Source: an uncultured bacterium (lineage in GTDB: Bacteria > Verrucomicrobiota > Kiritimatiellia > CAIKKV01 > CAIJXV01). From it: 58,656 bases of DNA. This document shows, piece after piece, positions 42,603 to 50,098 of this stretch. The stretch is taken from contig CAIJXV010000067.1 of NCBI GenBank assembly GCA_903824675.1, positions 1 through 58,656 on the forward strand, in the 5' to 3' direction. Under the pieces are notes generated by a model. It did no database searches. It saw only the letters and a program-made list of their open reading frames with translations, and was not told the origin of the DNA. Made by a program: the position numbers and the translations under genes. Numbering within the stretch: the first letter of the stretch is position 1; each line of letters opens with the position of its first letter.

Positions 42603-44159
42603 TCAGGCTTGCTTCTTCTTTTTGGGGGGAGGGGTTTGCCGGCTGATGAGCCGGTTTACACAGGCAAGATACGCCTTGGCGGCGGCGTCCACGATGTCCG
42701 TGCTGGCGGCCTTGGAACTGATCGTTTCCTTGCCGAATTCAACGCGGATCGACACTTCCCCCATGGCGTCCTGGCCGACTGATACCGCCTGCAGGCTGAA
42801 ATCGAGCAGGCGCCCGGGCCGCTGTGTGATCCGATCGATCGTTTTCAAGGCGGCATCGACCGGGCCATCACCGCAGGCGGCGTCTTGGAGGACCTGGCCC
42901 TCGTGACGCAGGCGGACCGTAGCCGTCGGAACGGTTCCAGTCCCGGCAGAAACGCAAAGATAGTCGAGCGTATAGCTGGTGTCGGTAACCTCGGACATTT
43001 CATCCCGGGCGATCGACATCAGGTCGTCGTCATAAATCAGTTTTTTCTTGTCGGCTAATTCGACGAATTTTTGATACGCCCGCTCGGCCTCTTCATCGGA
43101 GAGGATCAGGCCCATCTTGGTCAGTTTGTCGCGGAAGGCATGCCGACCGGAATGTTTGCCGAGAACCAGGTCGGAGCCTTCAATGCCGATATCTTCGGGA
43201 CGCATGATTTCATAAGTAGTGCGTTCTTTGAGGATCCCGTCCTGATGAACACCCGACTCATGGGCGAAGGCGTTGGCCCCGACGATGGCCTTATTCCGTT
43301 GAACCTGCATACCGGTCAGGCGGCTGACCAAACGGCTGATCCGGAAGATTTCCCGGGTTTCCACATGGGTGCACAGGTTAAAGTAGTCTGCGCGGGTGCG
43401 CAGGGCCATGACGACTTCCTCCAGCGAGGTGTTGCCGGCCCGTTCACCCAGCCCGTTGATCGAGCATTCGATCTGGCGGGCGCCCGCTTTGACGGCGGAC
43501 AGCGAATTCGCCACCGCCATGCCGAGATCATTGTGGCAATGAACCGAAATGATAACGCCGGGAACACGGGCTTTTACGCGTTCGCCGACATACCCGATCA
43601 TGCTGCCATATTCCGCCGGAATGGCATACCCGACGGTGTCCGGGATGTTGAGTGTGGTGGCCCCGGCTTCGGCCACGGCCGTGTAGAGATCCACCAGGTA
43701 TTCCCGGTCCGCCCGGGTGGTGTCCTGGGCGGAATACTCCACATCATCCGTGAAGGTGCGGGCGAATTTGACCGCCTTGACGGAACGCTCGATATTTTGA
43801 GCGCGGGTCATCTTCAGGATCTTCTCCAGATGAATGTCACTACCCGAACTAAAGGTGTGAATGCGTTTCCGGGGGGCCGGTGCAATGGCCATGCCCGCGC
43901 GCTCGATATCTTTTTCAATGGTGCGGGCGAGGGCCGCGATGGTCGGACCCTTGACGTTTTCGGCTATGGTGTGTACCGCTTCGAAATCGTCCGGCGAGGC
44001 GATCGGAAAGCCGGCCTCAATCACGTCGACTTTCAGCACCGCCAGGGCATGGGCGATCTCGAGTTTTTCGCGGCGATTCAGGCTGCAACCGGGCGCCTGC
44101 TCGCCATCCCGCAGCGTGGTGTCAAAAATGATGACCTGATCTTTTTTTTCAGCATTCAT
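42603..44159 (-). CDS. leuA: 2-isopropylmalate synthase
   Basis: A 518-residue protein of usual length. The N-terminal TIM barrel has IFDTTLRDGEQAPGCSL at about 10-26 and the HCHNDLG metal motif. The LeuA C-terminal regulatory domain starts near DYLCVSAGTG and would bind leucine as feedback inhibitor. It condenses acetyl-CoA with 2-ketoisovalerate, the first committed step to leucine. It follows ilvN by 36 bases, with GGAG ten bases before the ATG, in the operon headed by the attenuator-like leader. Confidence 0.95.
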   Translation of the reverse strand: MNAEKKDQVIIFDTTLRDGEQAPGCSLNRREKLEIAHALAVLKVDVIEAGFPIASPDDFEAVHTIAENVKGPTIAALARTIEKDIERAGMAIAPAPRKRIHTFSSGSDIHLEKILKMTRAQNIERSVKAVKFARTFTDDVEYSAQDTTRADREYLVDLYTAVAEAGATTLNIPDTVGYAIPAEYGSMIGYVGERVKARVPGVIISVHCHNDLGMAVANSLSAVKAGARQIECSINGLGERAGNTSLEEVVMALRTRADYFNLCTHVETREIFRISRLVSRLTGMQVQRNKAIVGANAFAHESGVHQDGILKERTTYEIMRPEDIGIEGSDLVLGKHSGRHAFRDKLTKMGLILSDEEAERAYQKFVELADKKKLIYDDDLMSIARDEMSEVTDTSYTLDYLCVSAGTGTVPTATVRLRHEGQVLQDAACGDGPVDAALKTIDRITQRPGRLLDFSLQAVSVGQDAMGEVSIRVEFGKETISSKAASTDIVDAAAKAYLACVNRLISRQTPPPKKKKQA

Positions 44160-44195
44160 AATTCGTATTCTCCGAGAAACAGGGATGGGTACCGA

Positions 44196-44684
44196 TCAGG
44201 CTGCTCCACTACGGGCGAGCACGATGATGCCGGATCGCGCGAGGTCGAGAATGGAGTACGGCTTCATTTGTTCGATAAAAGCGGCGACGTCCGCCTGTTC
44301 TCCGATGATTTGGAGCGTCACGGCTGCCGATTCCTCCGCGACCACGGTGGCCCCCGCGGTTTGGGCGGTTTTGATCAGAGCGGCACGTTCCGCCGGTGGG
44401 GCCGCCACCTTGAGCAGGACCAGTTCGCGATGTAAGAGGGGGGCCGTGGTAAGGTCATTGACTTGAATGACATCGACGAGGCGATTCAACTGCTTGGTGA
44501 CCTGTGCGAGCACCCGGTCATCGCCGGGGACCTGCATAGTGATCCGGGAGATGCCGGTTTCGTGGGTGGGTCCCACGCTCAGGCTTTCAATGTTGTACCC
44601 GCGGCCGGAGATCAGGCCCACCACGCGGGCGAGCACTCCCGGCTGATTTTCCACCAGTGCTGTAATAATATGTTTCATTGTCAT
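44196..44684 (-). CDS. ilvN: Acetolactate synthase regulatory (small) subunit
   Basis: A 162-residue ACT-domain protein: MKHIITALVENQPGVLARVV, GRGYNIESLSVGPT, ISRITMQVPGDDRVLAQVTK, QLNRLVDVIQVND, then RELVLLKVAA. This is IlvH/IlvN of normal length; it confers valine feedback on the catalytic subunit. Either ATG 44684 (MTMKHI) or ATG 44678 may be used; AAGGA precedes the first by four bases. It is 46 bases after ilvB and 36 bases before leuA on the same strand. Confidence 0.95.
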   Translation of the reverse strand: MTMKHIITALVENQPGVLARVVGLISGRGYNIESLSVGPTHETGISRITMQVPGDDRVLAQVTKQLNRLVDVIQVNDLTTAPLLHRELVLLKVAAPPAERAALIKTAQTAGATVVAEESAAVTLQIIGEQADVAAFIEQMKPYSILDLARSGIIVLARSGAA

Positions 44685-44730
44685 CTAGTCCTTACTTGAA
44701 GAGCCGGCAAACGCGTCGGCGGTCACCGAA

Positions 44731-46458
44731 TCACGCCATGTTTTGCACCATTTCCGTCAGCGAGGCGCCCGGCGGCACCATCGGGTAGACGTTTTCCTCG
44801 GGCTTCACAATGCACTCCAGCACCACCGGTCCCGGCTGAGCCAGCATCTTTTTCAATGCGGGGCCCACCTCCCGTTTGGAGTCGACCCGCAGGCCGGTGG
44901 CGCCATGGGCTTCGGCGAGCTTGACGAAATCAGGCAGGTACCCCTTTCGGCGGGTCGTATCGATTTGTTCGTTGGCGGCGCGGTCATCCTGGCGCAGGCG
45001 CACGGCGGAATATTCGCGTTTATAGAACATCTCCTGCCATTGCCGCACCATGCCGAGATGGCCGTTATTGAGGATCACGACCTTGATCGGCAGGTCGTGC
45101 TCCACGGCCACCACCAGTTCCTGGAAGTTCATCTGGACGCTGCCGTCGCCGGCGATGGTGACGACGGTTCGATCCCGGCAGGCGGCCTGCACCCCGATGG
45201 CGGCCGGGAGGCCGAAGCCCATCGTGCCCAGCCCGCCGGAGGAGATGAACGTACGGGGGTGGGTGTACTTATAGAAATGAGCGGCCCACATCTGGTGTTG
45301 GCCCACTTCCGTGGTGATGATGGCTTCGCCGCGGGTGGCGAGGTACACCTGTTCGATCACTTCCTGGGGAAGCAGTTCCTGGTCATCCCGGTTGAAGGTC
45401 AGCGGGAATTCCCGGGCCCAGGCCGAGACCTGGTTGAGCCAGTCCGTCCGTTTACGCGGTTCGACCTGCGGGATGAGGGCCTGCAGGACGGCTTTCACGT
45501 GGCCGATCACGGGGATATCGATGGCCACGCTTTTGGAGATCGCGGAGGGATCGATATCGATGTGGGCCTTAATCGCGTTGGGGGCGAAGAGCGCAATCTT
45601 GCCGGTCACCCGGTCATCGAATCGGGCCCCGATGGACACCAGTAGATCGCATTCGCTGACCGCGCGGTTGGCGGCGACAGAGCCGTGCATGCCCAGCATG
45701 CGCAGGGCGAGGGGATCGGTCTCCGGGAAGGCCCCGAGTCCGAGCAGGGTGGTGGTGACCGGGATTTGAGCCTTGCGGGCGAGGGTTGTCACCTCCGCGG
45801 CGGCCTCTCCGGCAATGACTCCGCCGCCCACGAGGAAGAGCGGTTTTTGCGCCTTGTTGATGGCTTCCGCGAGCGTTGCGATGTCGCGCGGCGAGGCTTC
45901 CGGGGTGGGCTTATATCCACGGATTTTCACGGGGCCGGAAAAGGTGGCCGAGGTTTTGGCCTGCTGGATGTCCTTGGGCACATCGACCAGGACCGGGCCG
46001 GGTCGTCCGGTTCGGGCGATTTCGAAGGCTTCGGCCAGAATGCGAGGCAGATCATCGACATTTTTGACCAGGTAATTATGTTTGGTCACGGCGCGAGTAA
46101 TGCCGGTGGTGTCGGCTTCCTGGAAGGCATCGTTGCCGATCATGTGTGTGGGCACCTGCCCGGAGACACAGACCATCGGGATGCCGTCCATATTGGCGGT
46201 GGCGAGGCCGGTCACGGCGTTCGTCGCGCCTGGACCGGAGGTCACGATGCAGACGCCCACCCGGCCGGACGCGCGGGCGTAGCCGTCGGCCATGTGCGTG
46301 GCGCCCTGTTCATGCCGCACCAGGAAAAATTCCAGGGGGGCATGGTACAGTTTGGCGAAAATATCGAGGACCGTTCCTCCGGGCAGGCCAAACACGGTCG
46401 TCGTGCCGGCTTGCAGTAATCCATCAATGATACAATCAGCCCCGGTTCTCATTTCCAT
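44731..46458 (-). CDS. ilvB: Acetolactate synthase catalytic (large) subunit
   Basis: A 575-residue ThDP enzyme. VFGLPGGTVLDIFAKL near residue 25 with the RHEQGATHMADGYARASG (catalytic glutamate) stretch, then TSGPGATNAVTGLATA, RFDDRVTGK and GDGSVQMNFQELV with the metal-binding aspartate. It condenses pyruvate (or with 2-ketobutyrate) in valine, leucine and isoleucine synthesis. The ATG 46458 has GGAGG only three bases ahead; ATG 46452 has ideal spacing. An intrinsic terminator and a Val/Leu-rich leader peptide lie upstream, so the operon is probably under attenuation control. Confidence 0.96.
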   Translation of the reverse strand: MEMRTGADCIIDGLLQAGTTTVFGLPGGTVLDIFAKLYHAPLEFFLVRHEQGATHMADGYARASGRVGVCIVTSGPGATNAVTGLATANMDGIPMVCVSGQVPTHMIGNDAFQEADTTGITRAVTKHNYLVKNVDDLPRILAEAFEIARTGRPGPVLVDVPKDIQQAKTSATFSGPVKIRGYKPTPEASPRDIATLAEAINKAQKPLFLVGGGVIAGEAAAEVTTLARKAQIPVTTTLLGLGAFPETDPLALRMLGMHGSVAANRAVSECDLLVSIGARFDDRVTGKIALFAPNAIKAHIDIDPSAISKSVAIDIPVIGHVKAVLQALIPQVEPRKRTDWLNQVSAWAREFPLTFNRDDQELLPQEVIEQVYLATRGEAIITTEVGQHQMWAAHFYKYTHPRTFISSGGLGTMGFGLPAAIGVQAACRDRTVVTIAGDGSVQMNFQELVVAVEHDLPIKVVILNNGHLGMVRQWQEMFYKREYSAVRLRQDDRAANEQIDTTRRKGYLPDFVKLAEAHGATGLRVDSKREVGPALKKMLAQPGPVVLECIVKPEENVYPMVPPGASLTEMVQNMA

Positions 46459-46500
46459 ATTCCTCCGTTTCAATCGTTTCGCATTATAGGGATAATCAAC

Positions 46501-46530
46501 AAAAAACCCACCGCTTTTTTGCGGTGGGTT
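46501..46530 (-). terminator. Intrinsic terminator in the ilvB leader (attenuator hairpin)
   Basis: On the minus strand AACCCACCGC (46530-46521), loop AAAAAA, and GCGGTGGGTT (46514-46505) form a perfect 10-bp stem, followed by a T-run (about six Ts, 46506-46501, some in the stem end). It lies 28 bases after the stop of the 37-codon leader peptide and 42 bases before ilvB. Its 5' arm is also complementary to GCGGTGG inside the leader peptide gene, as expected of an attenuator. Confidence 0.88.
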
Positions 46531-46558
46531 GATGAAGACGCGACAGGACTAATTTCGA

Positions 46559-46672
46559 CTACGCCTGTACCTCCACCGCCACCGCGCGAGGGCCGGGTAC
46601 AAGGTACAACCCGACTACCCCTACGACGAGGGTGACGATGACGAGTACAAGCATGTTCAGATCGAAACTCAT
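46559..46672 (-). CDS. Candidate ilv leader peptide (37 aa, Val/Leu/Ile-rich)
   Basis: A 37-codon open reading frame, ATG (46672) to TAG (46559), lies in the ilvB 5' leader. Eleven codons are Val, six Leu and one Ile (18 of 37), and ten of codons 8-20 are branched-chain (L-V-L-V-I-V-T-L-V-V-G-V-V). It is followed by an intrinsic terminator before ilvB, the arrangement of ribosome-stalling attenuators such as E. coli ivbL. The same residues would also form one membrane helix, so a small membrane protein is the alternative; position and RNA pairing favour a leader. GGATGGA bases lie just upstream as a weak ribosome-binding site. The frame is too short to be noticed in routine gene finding. Confidence 0.78.
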   Translation of the reverse strand: MSFDLNMLVLVIVTLVVGVVGLYLVPGPRAVAVEVQA

Positions 46673-46697
46673 TCTATCCATCCTTTGAACTTCTAAA

Positions 46698-46726
46698 ACT
46701 ATGCCACAGGGGGCTGAAGATGTAAA
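46698..46726 (-). promoter_or_regulatory. Putative promoter of the ilv operon
   Basis: TTTACA (46726-46721) and CATAGT (46703-46698) on the minus strand are separated by exactly 17 bases. Transcription would start near 46691, about 19 bases before the leader peptide ATG. This gives a short leader that contains the peptide, the alternative stems and the terminator. Four of six bases match in the -10 box. Confidence 0.5.
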
Positions 46727-46878
46727 GGGATTTTTCAAATGGATGGAAAACTTGCCGGAAACTAGTCGATTTGCAACTTGATGTGAATTACATTTGAAAC
46801 CCCGTCGGCAATTGGTAGATTAATAGAAATGAAAAACGAATTCGGAACCTGCGCGGGGCCGCAAGGGAGAAAGGAACC

Positions 46879-47256
46879 ATGAAAGTATCAGGCAAGCTGG
46901 TTGAAATTTTCAAGACTGTTCAGATCACCGACAAATTCTCGAAACGCGAATTTGTTTTGGAATATGCGCCCAATCCGAAATATCCGGAACTGGTGAAGTT
47001 TGAAATTGTTCAGGACAAGTGTGCCCTGTTGGATGACTTCAAGGTGGGGGATGCGGTGGAGGTTGACTTCGATCTCCGCGGGCGTAAATGGACTGACAAA
47101 CAGGGCGAAGTCCGCTATTTCACCACCGTCCAGGCGTGGCGATTGAGTTCGGCCGAGGGCGGGGCCGGCAATGCGCCTTCGAAGTCTTCGGGGCCGTCAT
47201 CCGATGAGGATTCGACGGACTACGGTGGCGGCAAAGAGAGCGATGATCCGTTTTGA
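46879..47256 (+). CDS. DUF3127-family protein with SSB-like acidic C-terminal tail
   Basis: A 125-residue protein. Residues 1-95 form a probable OB-type barrel (GKLVEIFKTVQITDKFSKRE; LVKFEIVQDKCALLDDFKVG; VEVDFDLRGRKWTDKQGE) that matches DUF3127. A Ser/Gly/Pro-rich linker follows, and the last residues are ESDDPF, much like the acidic DDxPF tip with which bacterial SSB recruits repair and replication proteins. By analogy it may bind single-stranded nucleic acid or dock with SSB partners; this is not shown. It stands alone, divergent from the ilv leader. The 200 bases upstream contain the ilv promoter and no clear box for this gene. AAGGGAGAAAGGA precedes the ATG. Confidence 0.75.
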   Translation: MKVSGKLVEIFKTVQITDKFSKREFVLEYAPNPKYPELVKFEIVQDKCALLDDFKVGDAVEVDFDLRGRKWTDKQGEVRYFTTVQAWRLSSAEGGAGNAPSKSSGPSSDEDSTDYGGGKESDDPF

Positions 47257-47305
47257 TCCAGCGGGCTTCGAACTCTCCGATTCACCAAACACCCGGTTCT
47301 CCGAT

Positions 47306-47377
47306 TGTCATCCCGAGCGAAGTCGAGGGATCTCAGACGTGCCGGATAGGGATCCCTCGACTACGCTCGGGATGACA
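47306..47377. repeat. Inverted pair of 25-base dispersed repeats
   Basis: A 25-base element (47306-47330, beginning TGTCATCCCGAGCG and ending CGAGGGA) and its inverted copy (47353-47377) differ by one base and can form a 25-bp hairpin with a 22-base loop. A further copy is at 10451-10475. It lies downstream of the DUF3127 gene, so the hairpin could act as an mRNA end or a transcription barrier for both converging genes. I recall similar palindromes in other bacterial genomes but cannot cite them. Confidence 0.88.
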
Positions 47378-47443
47378 ACATGCCTGAAAGGCACAAAAGA
47401 CACGAAAGGCGAAGTATTTCGCCGATCAGGGCATTTCTCCCGC

Positions 47444-47508
47444 TGTCATGTCGAGCGAAGTCGAGACATCTCAACGCGCCCGACCGGGATCCCTCGACTT
47501 CGCCCGGA
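47444..47508. repeat. Variant inverted repeat overlapping the radical SAM gene end
   Basis: TGTCATGTCGAGCGAAGTCG (47444 on) and, about 25 bases further, ATCCCTCGACTTCGCCCGGA in the opposite orientation form a second, weaker pair related to the preceding element. The minus-strand radical SAM gene stops at 47471, inside this unit, so its last dozen residues (RAKSRDPGRAR) are encoded by repeat DNA. Direct reading of both strands supports this. Confidence 0.75.
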
Positions 47509-49021
47509 CTTTCATGCAACCGAGCGCCATGAATTTTGACCGCCAGAGTAAGACTTCGGCCCGGCCCAGAATTTGATAGAGCAGGCGCCGCCCTATGGGA
47601 ACCCCGGCCAGGCGCTGGTTATCCCAGAACAGGCGCGGAATCCAACGAAAATTCGTTTCGTAACATTCCCGGAATAATGACAAATGGTCCCGGGTCATTT
47701 GGGCAAGAGTGAAGGGGGGATCTGCCGGTAGGGGGCCGGGCGGTTCGTGAAAGATGGGAAAGACCGTAAGGGGCCGGTGGCGCCAACGACGCAGCCAATC
47801 CCGGGCTTTGCGCGGATCGTCGGATGTTTCTCCCGGTAATCCCAGGATCAGGCTGACAACCGGGAAAAAGCCCGCTTCCAATAAGCGATTCACCGCTTCA
47901 TCGACCATGTGGGGCCATTCCTCGGCGGCGGGCGAACCGATTTTCCCGGGACAGATCTGATTCAGCAGCGGGCCATTCAATGTTTCCACACCCAAGTTGA
48001 CCCAAAGATATTTTGAGGACTCGGCGCCGGGAAGTTGTCGGCGGATGGTAGCCAGGTCTTTCGGGCTGAATTGGAGTACGGATCGGACATTGGCGTGATC
48101 GATCTGCATGAAATCTAAATTCGGTATTTGGCGCATGCGCCCGACCAGATCCAGTACCGCCTCGGGGTTGACGCGCGGTCCCTGTCCCCTATACCGAAAG
48201 AAATCTTCGCTGGTGCTGAGTGCTGCGGGCTGTCCGCTGGCGACATTGGTCCGGAGATCGGCAAGAATCAGGTCGGGTTCGAAATGGAACATGGGGATAT
48301 CGGCCATTACACAGAATCCACAACCAAACCCGCACCCTCGCGAGCATTCCACGGCGCCCAGAGTGGCAGGACCCAGCAGGGGCCGGACATCTGGACCGGC
48401 CGATCCTTCGGCACGGACCCGGCGGGGCCGGGATCGGCCATTGAGGAGATCTTGAAAAAAAGCGGGACCTTCCGCTTCGAAATAACCTTCAAAAAAATGA
48501 TCGATCCGGTCGGCAAAGGGATCTTGCGGTTCGCGGAACCATTGCCAGGCACCGGGCCCGCCAAAGACGATTTTGAATCCCCAGCGTTCACGCGCGGGGG
48601 TGAGGCTGGCGAGTAATTCGCGGGTGAAGAGGCGGGGATAGAGTTGGCCGGGATTGAACGCGGACGTGGTGGTGTTGCTCATGGCGAAACCGAGCGGGTC
48701 GCCGGATGAGATCGCGACGATTTTCACCCAAGGTCCGAGCAGGCGGGGAAGGGCTTCAGGGGTTGTGCAGACGACCTCGTCGGAACCCAGCCCGCCGGGC
48801 GAACGCAAGGCGGTCTCGATTCGGCGCAGACCCAGGGGGGCACGTAGCGCCCGTCCCTCCGGACTGACCGGGAGCGGAGGGGCAAGGAGGCGGGTTTCGA
48901 TCAGGCGGGGAATGAAGGACGTCTGCATCCCGGCAAGGATGCCCTCGAAAACACAGGCATAGTCGGCGGAGAGCGACCGCTCTGCAACCAGGATGACCGG
49001 CGGGTGCAATGCGGAAGTCAT
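47471..49021 (-). CDS. B12-binding-type radical SAM protein
   Basis: A 516-residue protein. The N-terminal half (VVCTTPEALPRLLGPWVKIV; FKIVFGGPGAWQW) looks like the domain that binds B12 in BchE/HpnR-type radical SAM proteins. The cluster motif is ECSRGCGFGCGFC (CxxxCxxC), and MQIDHANVRS, VNLGVETLN and SLILGLPGETSDD are typical of the radical SAM barrel. The final residues lie in a repeat (see 47444-47508). It overlaps the downstream ferredoxin gene by four bases (ATGA), so they are coupled. Its chemistry is unknown; candidates are methylation or rearrangement of a cofactor or lipid. Confidence 0.82.
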   Translation of the reverse strand: MTSALHPPVILVAERSLSADYACVFEGILAGMQTSFIPRLIETRLLAPPLPVSPEGRALRAPLGLRRIETALRSPGGLGSDEVVCTTPEALPRLLGPWVKIVAISSGDPLGFAMSNTTTSAFNPGQLYPRLFTRELLASLTPARERWGFKIVFGGPGAWQWFREPQDPFADRIDHFFEGYFEAEGPAFFQDLLNGRSRPRRVRAEGSAGPDVRPLLGPATLGAVECSRGCGFGCGFCVMADIPMFHFEPDLILADLRTNVASGQPAALSTSEDFFRYRGQGPRVNPEAVLDLVGRMRQIPNLDFMQIDHANVRSVLQFSPKDLATIRRQLPGAESSKYLWVNLGVETLNGPLLNQICPGKIGSPAAEEWPHMVDEAVNRLLEAGFFPVVSLILGLPGETSDDPRKARDWLRRWRHRPLTVFPIFHEPPGPLPADPPFTLAQMTRDHLSLFRECYETNFRWIPRLFWDNQRLAGVPIGRRLLYQILGRAEVLLWRSKFMALGCMKVRAKSRDPGRAR

Positions 49022-49794
49022 GGATGGGGAGGGCTTTCGGGAAGGGAAGAGTGGCGTCGGCGTTTCAATAAGTCGGCAATCCGGTTTTCGCCGGATCGGG
49101 TTGCCTGAATGTCGCGAAGGGCCTCGTCGGGATGATGGTCGCTGAAATTGACATCGCCGTTAATCGGCCCGGTGGGATGGCGGGGGAAGATGATGGCGGC
49201 GGACGGACAGAGCCGTGCGCAGGCGGGACAACGGTTTTTGCAATTCCAGGGTTGGACTACTTTAGGGATTTGTCCGGTCTCGCCGGCATAGACGCCGAAG
49301 AGGCAGAAATTAACACACTGGCCGCATTTTTTGCACCGGACCGGATCGAGCGTCGGAAACCAGGGATCCCACGGATGGGCGACTCCTGAAGCCCCGGGTT
49401 CCGGTTGGGCGACGACCTCCAGGCTGACCGGGGCCGGGGTGGGTGAAAGATTCGCCAGCAGGCTGGGCCATTGGTTCATCAACTCGGTTTCTGACAGGGA
49501 ACGCAAATCCACGAAGGACCATTGGGCGAGTGTCTGGGCTGTCAGGTCAGGGATTCGTTGGAGGAGTGACTGGACCGCGCGAGGGTGGCAAGCCAGAACG
49601 AGGACGCGTTCCCAACCCGCGAGATCGGTCAGAAGATCCGGCGCGACCGCGCTGATTCCACACAGCGAGGCCAGGGCACGGTAGGGGATGTGATCGGCTT
49701 GGAGACGAGCTTCAATGGTCTGCCATCGGGCGGGAGGAATGACCTCTGAATCGGGGCAGCGGCAGATCAGGACGCCTGTGAAGGGAGATGTCAT
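49018..49794 (-). CDS. 4Fe-4S ferredoxin-like protein
   Basis: A 258-residue protein. An unassigned N-terminal half (GVLICRCPDSEVIPPARW; VLVLACHPRAVQSLLQR) resembles a small nucleotide- or heterodisulfide-linked domain. Two ferredoxin motifs follow: CKKCGQCVNFC near 160 and CKNRCPACARLCP near 185, the second with an inserted residue. It is the first gene of a pair with the B12 radical SAM protein, joined by an ATGA overlap, so it likely supplies electrons to it. The 3' end is rich in Arg. Confidence 0.8.
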   Translation of the reverse strand: MTSPFTGVLICRCPDSEVIPPARWQTIEARLQADHIPYRALASLCGISAVAPDLLTDLAGWERVLVLACHPRAVQSLLQRIPDLTAQTLAQWSFVDLRSLSETELMNQWPSLLANLSPTPAPVSLEVVAQPEPGASGVAHPWDPWFPTLDPVRCKKCGQCVNFCLFGVYAGETGQIPKVVQPWNCKNRCPACARLCPSAAIIFPRHPTGPINGDVNFSDHHPDEALRDIQATRSGENRIADLLKRRRHSSLPESPPHP

Positions 49795-50098
49795 GGATGG
49801 GTTTTATCGTATTTCAGCATCACACACACGTTTTTTTAACCCAGGGAAACGCGCCTCACACGGCGCTACTACGAACCGGAGCGAAACGCTGTTTGTTGTG
49901 GGCACGCGCGAGTGCCATTCTTTCCCCCGGGGAAACGCGCCTCACTCGGCGCTACTACGAACTGGAGCGAAAGGGAGTTTGTAGTAGGCACGCGCGAGTG
50001 CCGTTCTTTCCCCCCAGGGAAACGCGCCTCACACGGCGCTACTACAAACTGGAGCGAGAAGGTGTTTGGAGTAGGCATGCAAGAGTGCCGGTAACGTC
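49795..50098. repeat. Three-copy 86/87-bp tandem repeat (49844-50096)
   Basis: Units start at 49844, 49930 and 50017, each with GGGAAACGCGCCTCAC, and run about 86-87 bases. Each unit has two hairpins: CTACTACGAACT paired with AGTTTGTAGTAG (11 of 12 positions in unit 2), and GGCAC-GCGCGA-GTGCC. The third unit ends at about 50096. The region separates the ferredoxin and PQQ genes, and nothing else is encoded. A ferredoxin promoter is presumably at 49795-49843 but no clear box is seen. Confidence 0.88.

Noticed and set aside
43071-46419. Several plus-strand frames of 240-450 residues
   Set aside because: They are shadows of leuA, ilvN and ilvB on the opposite strand.
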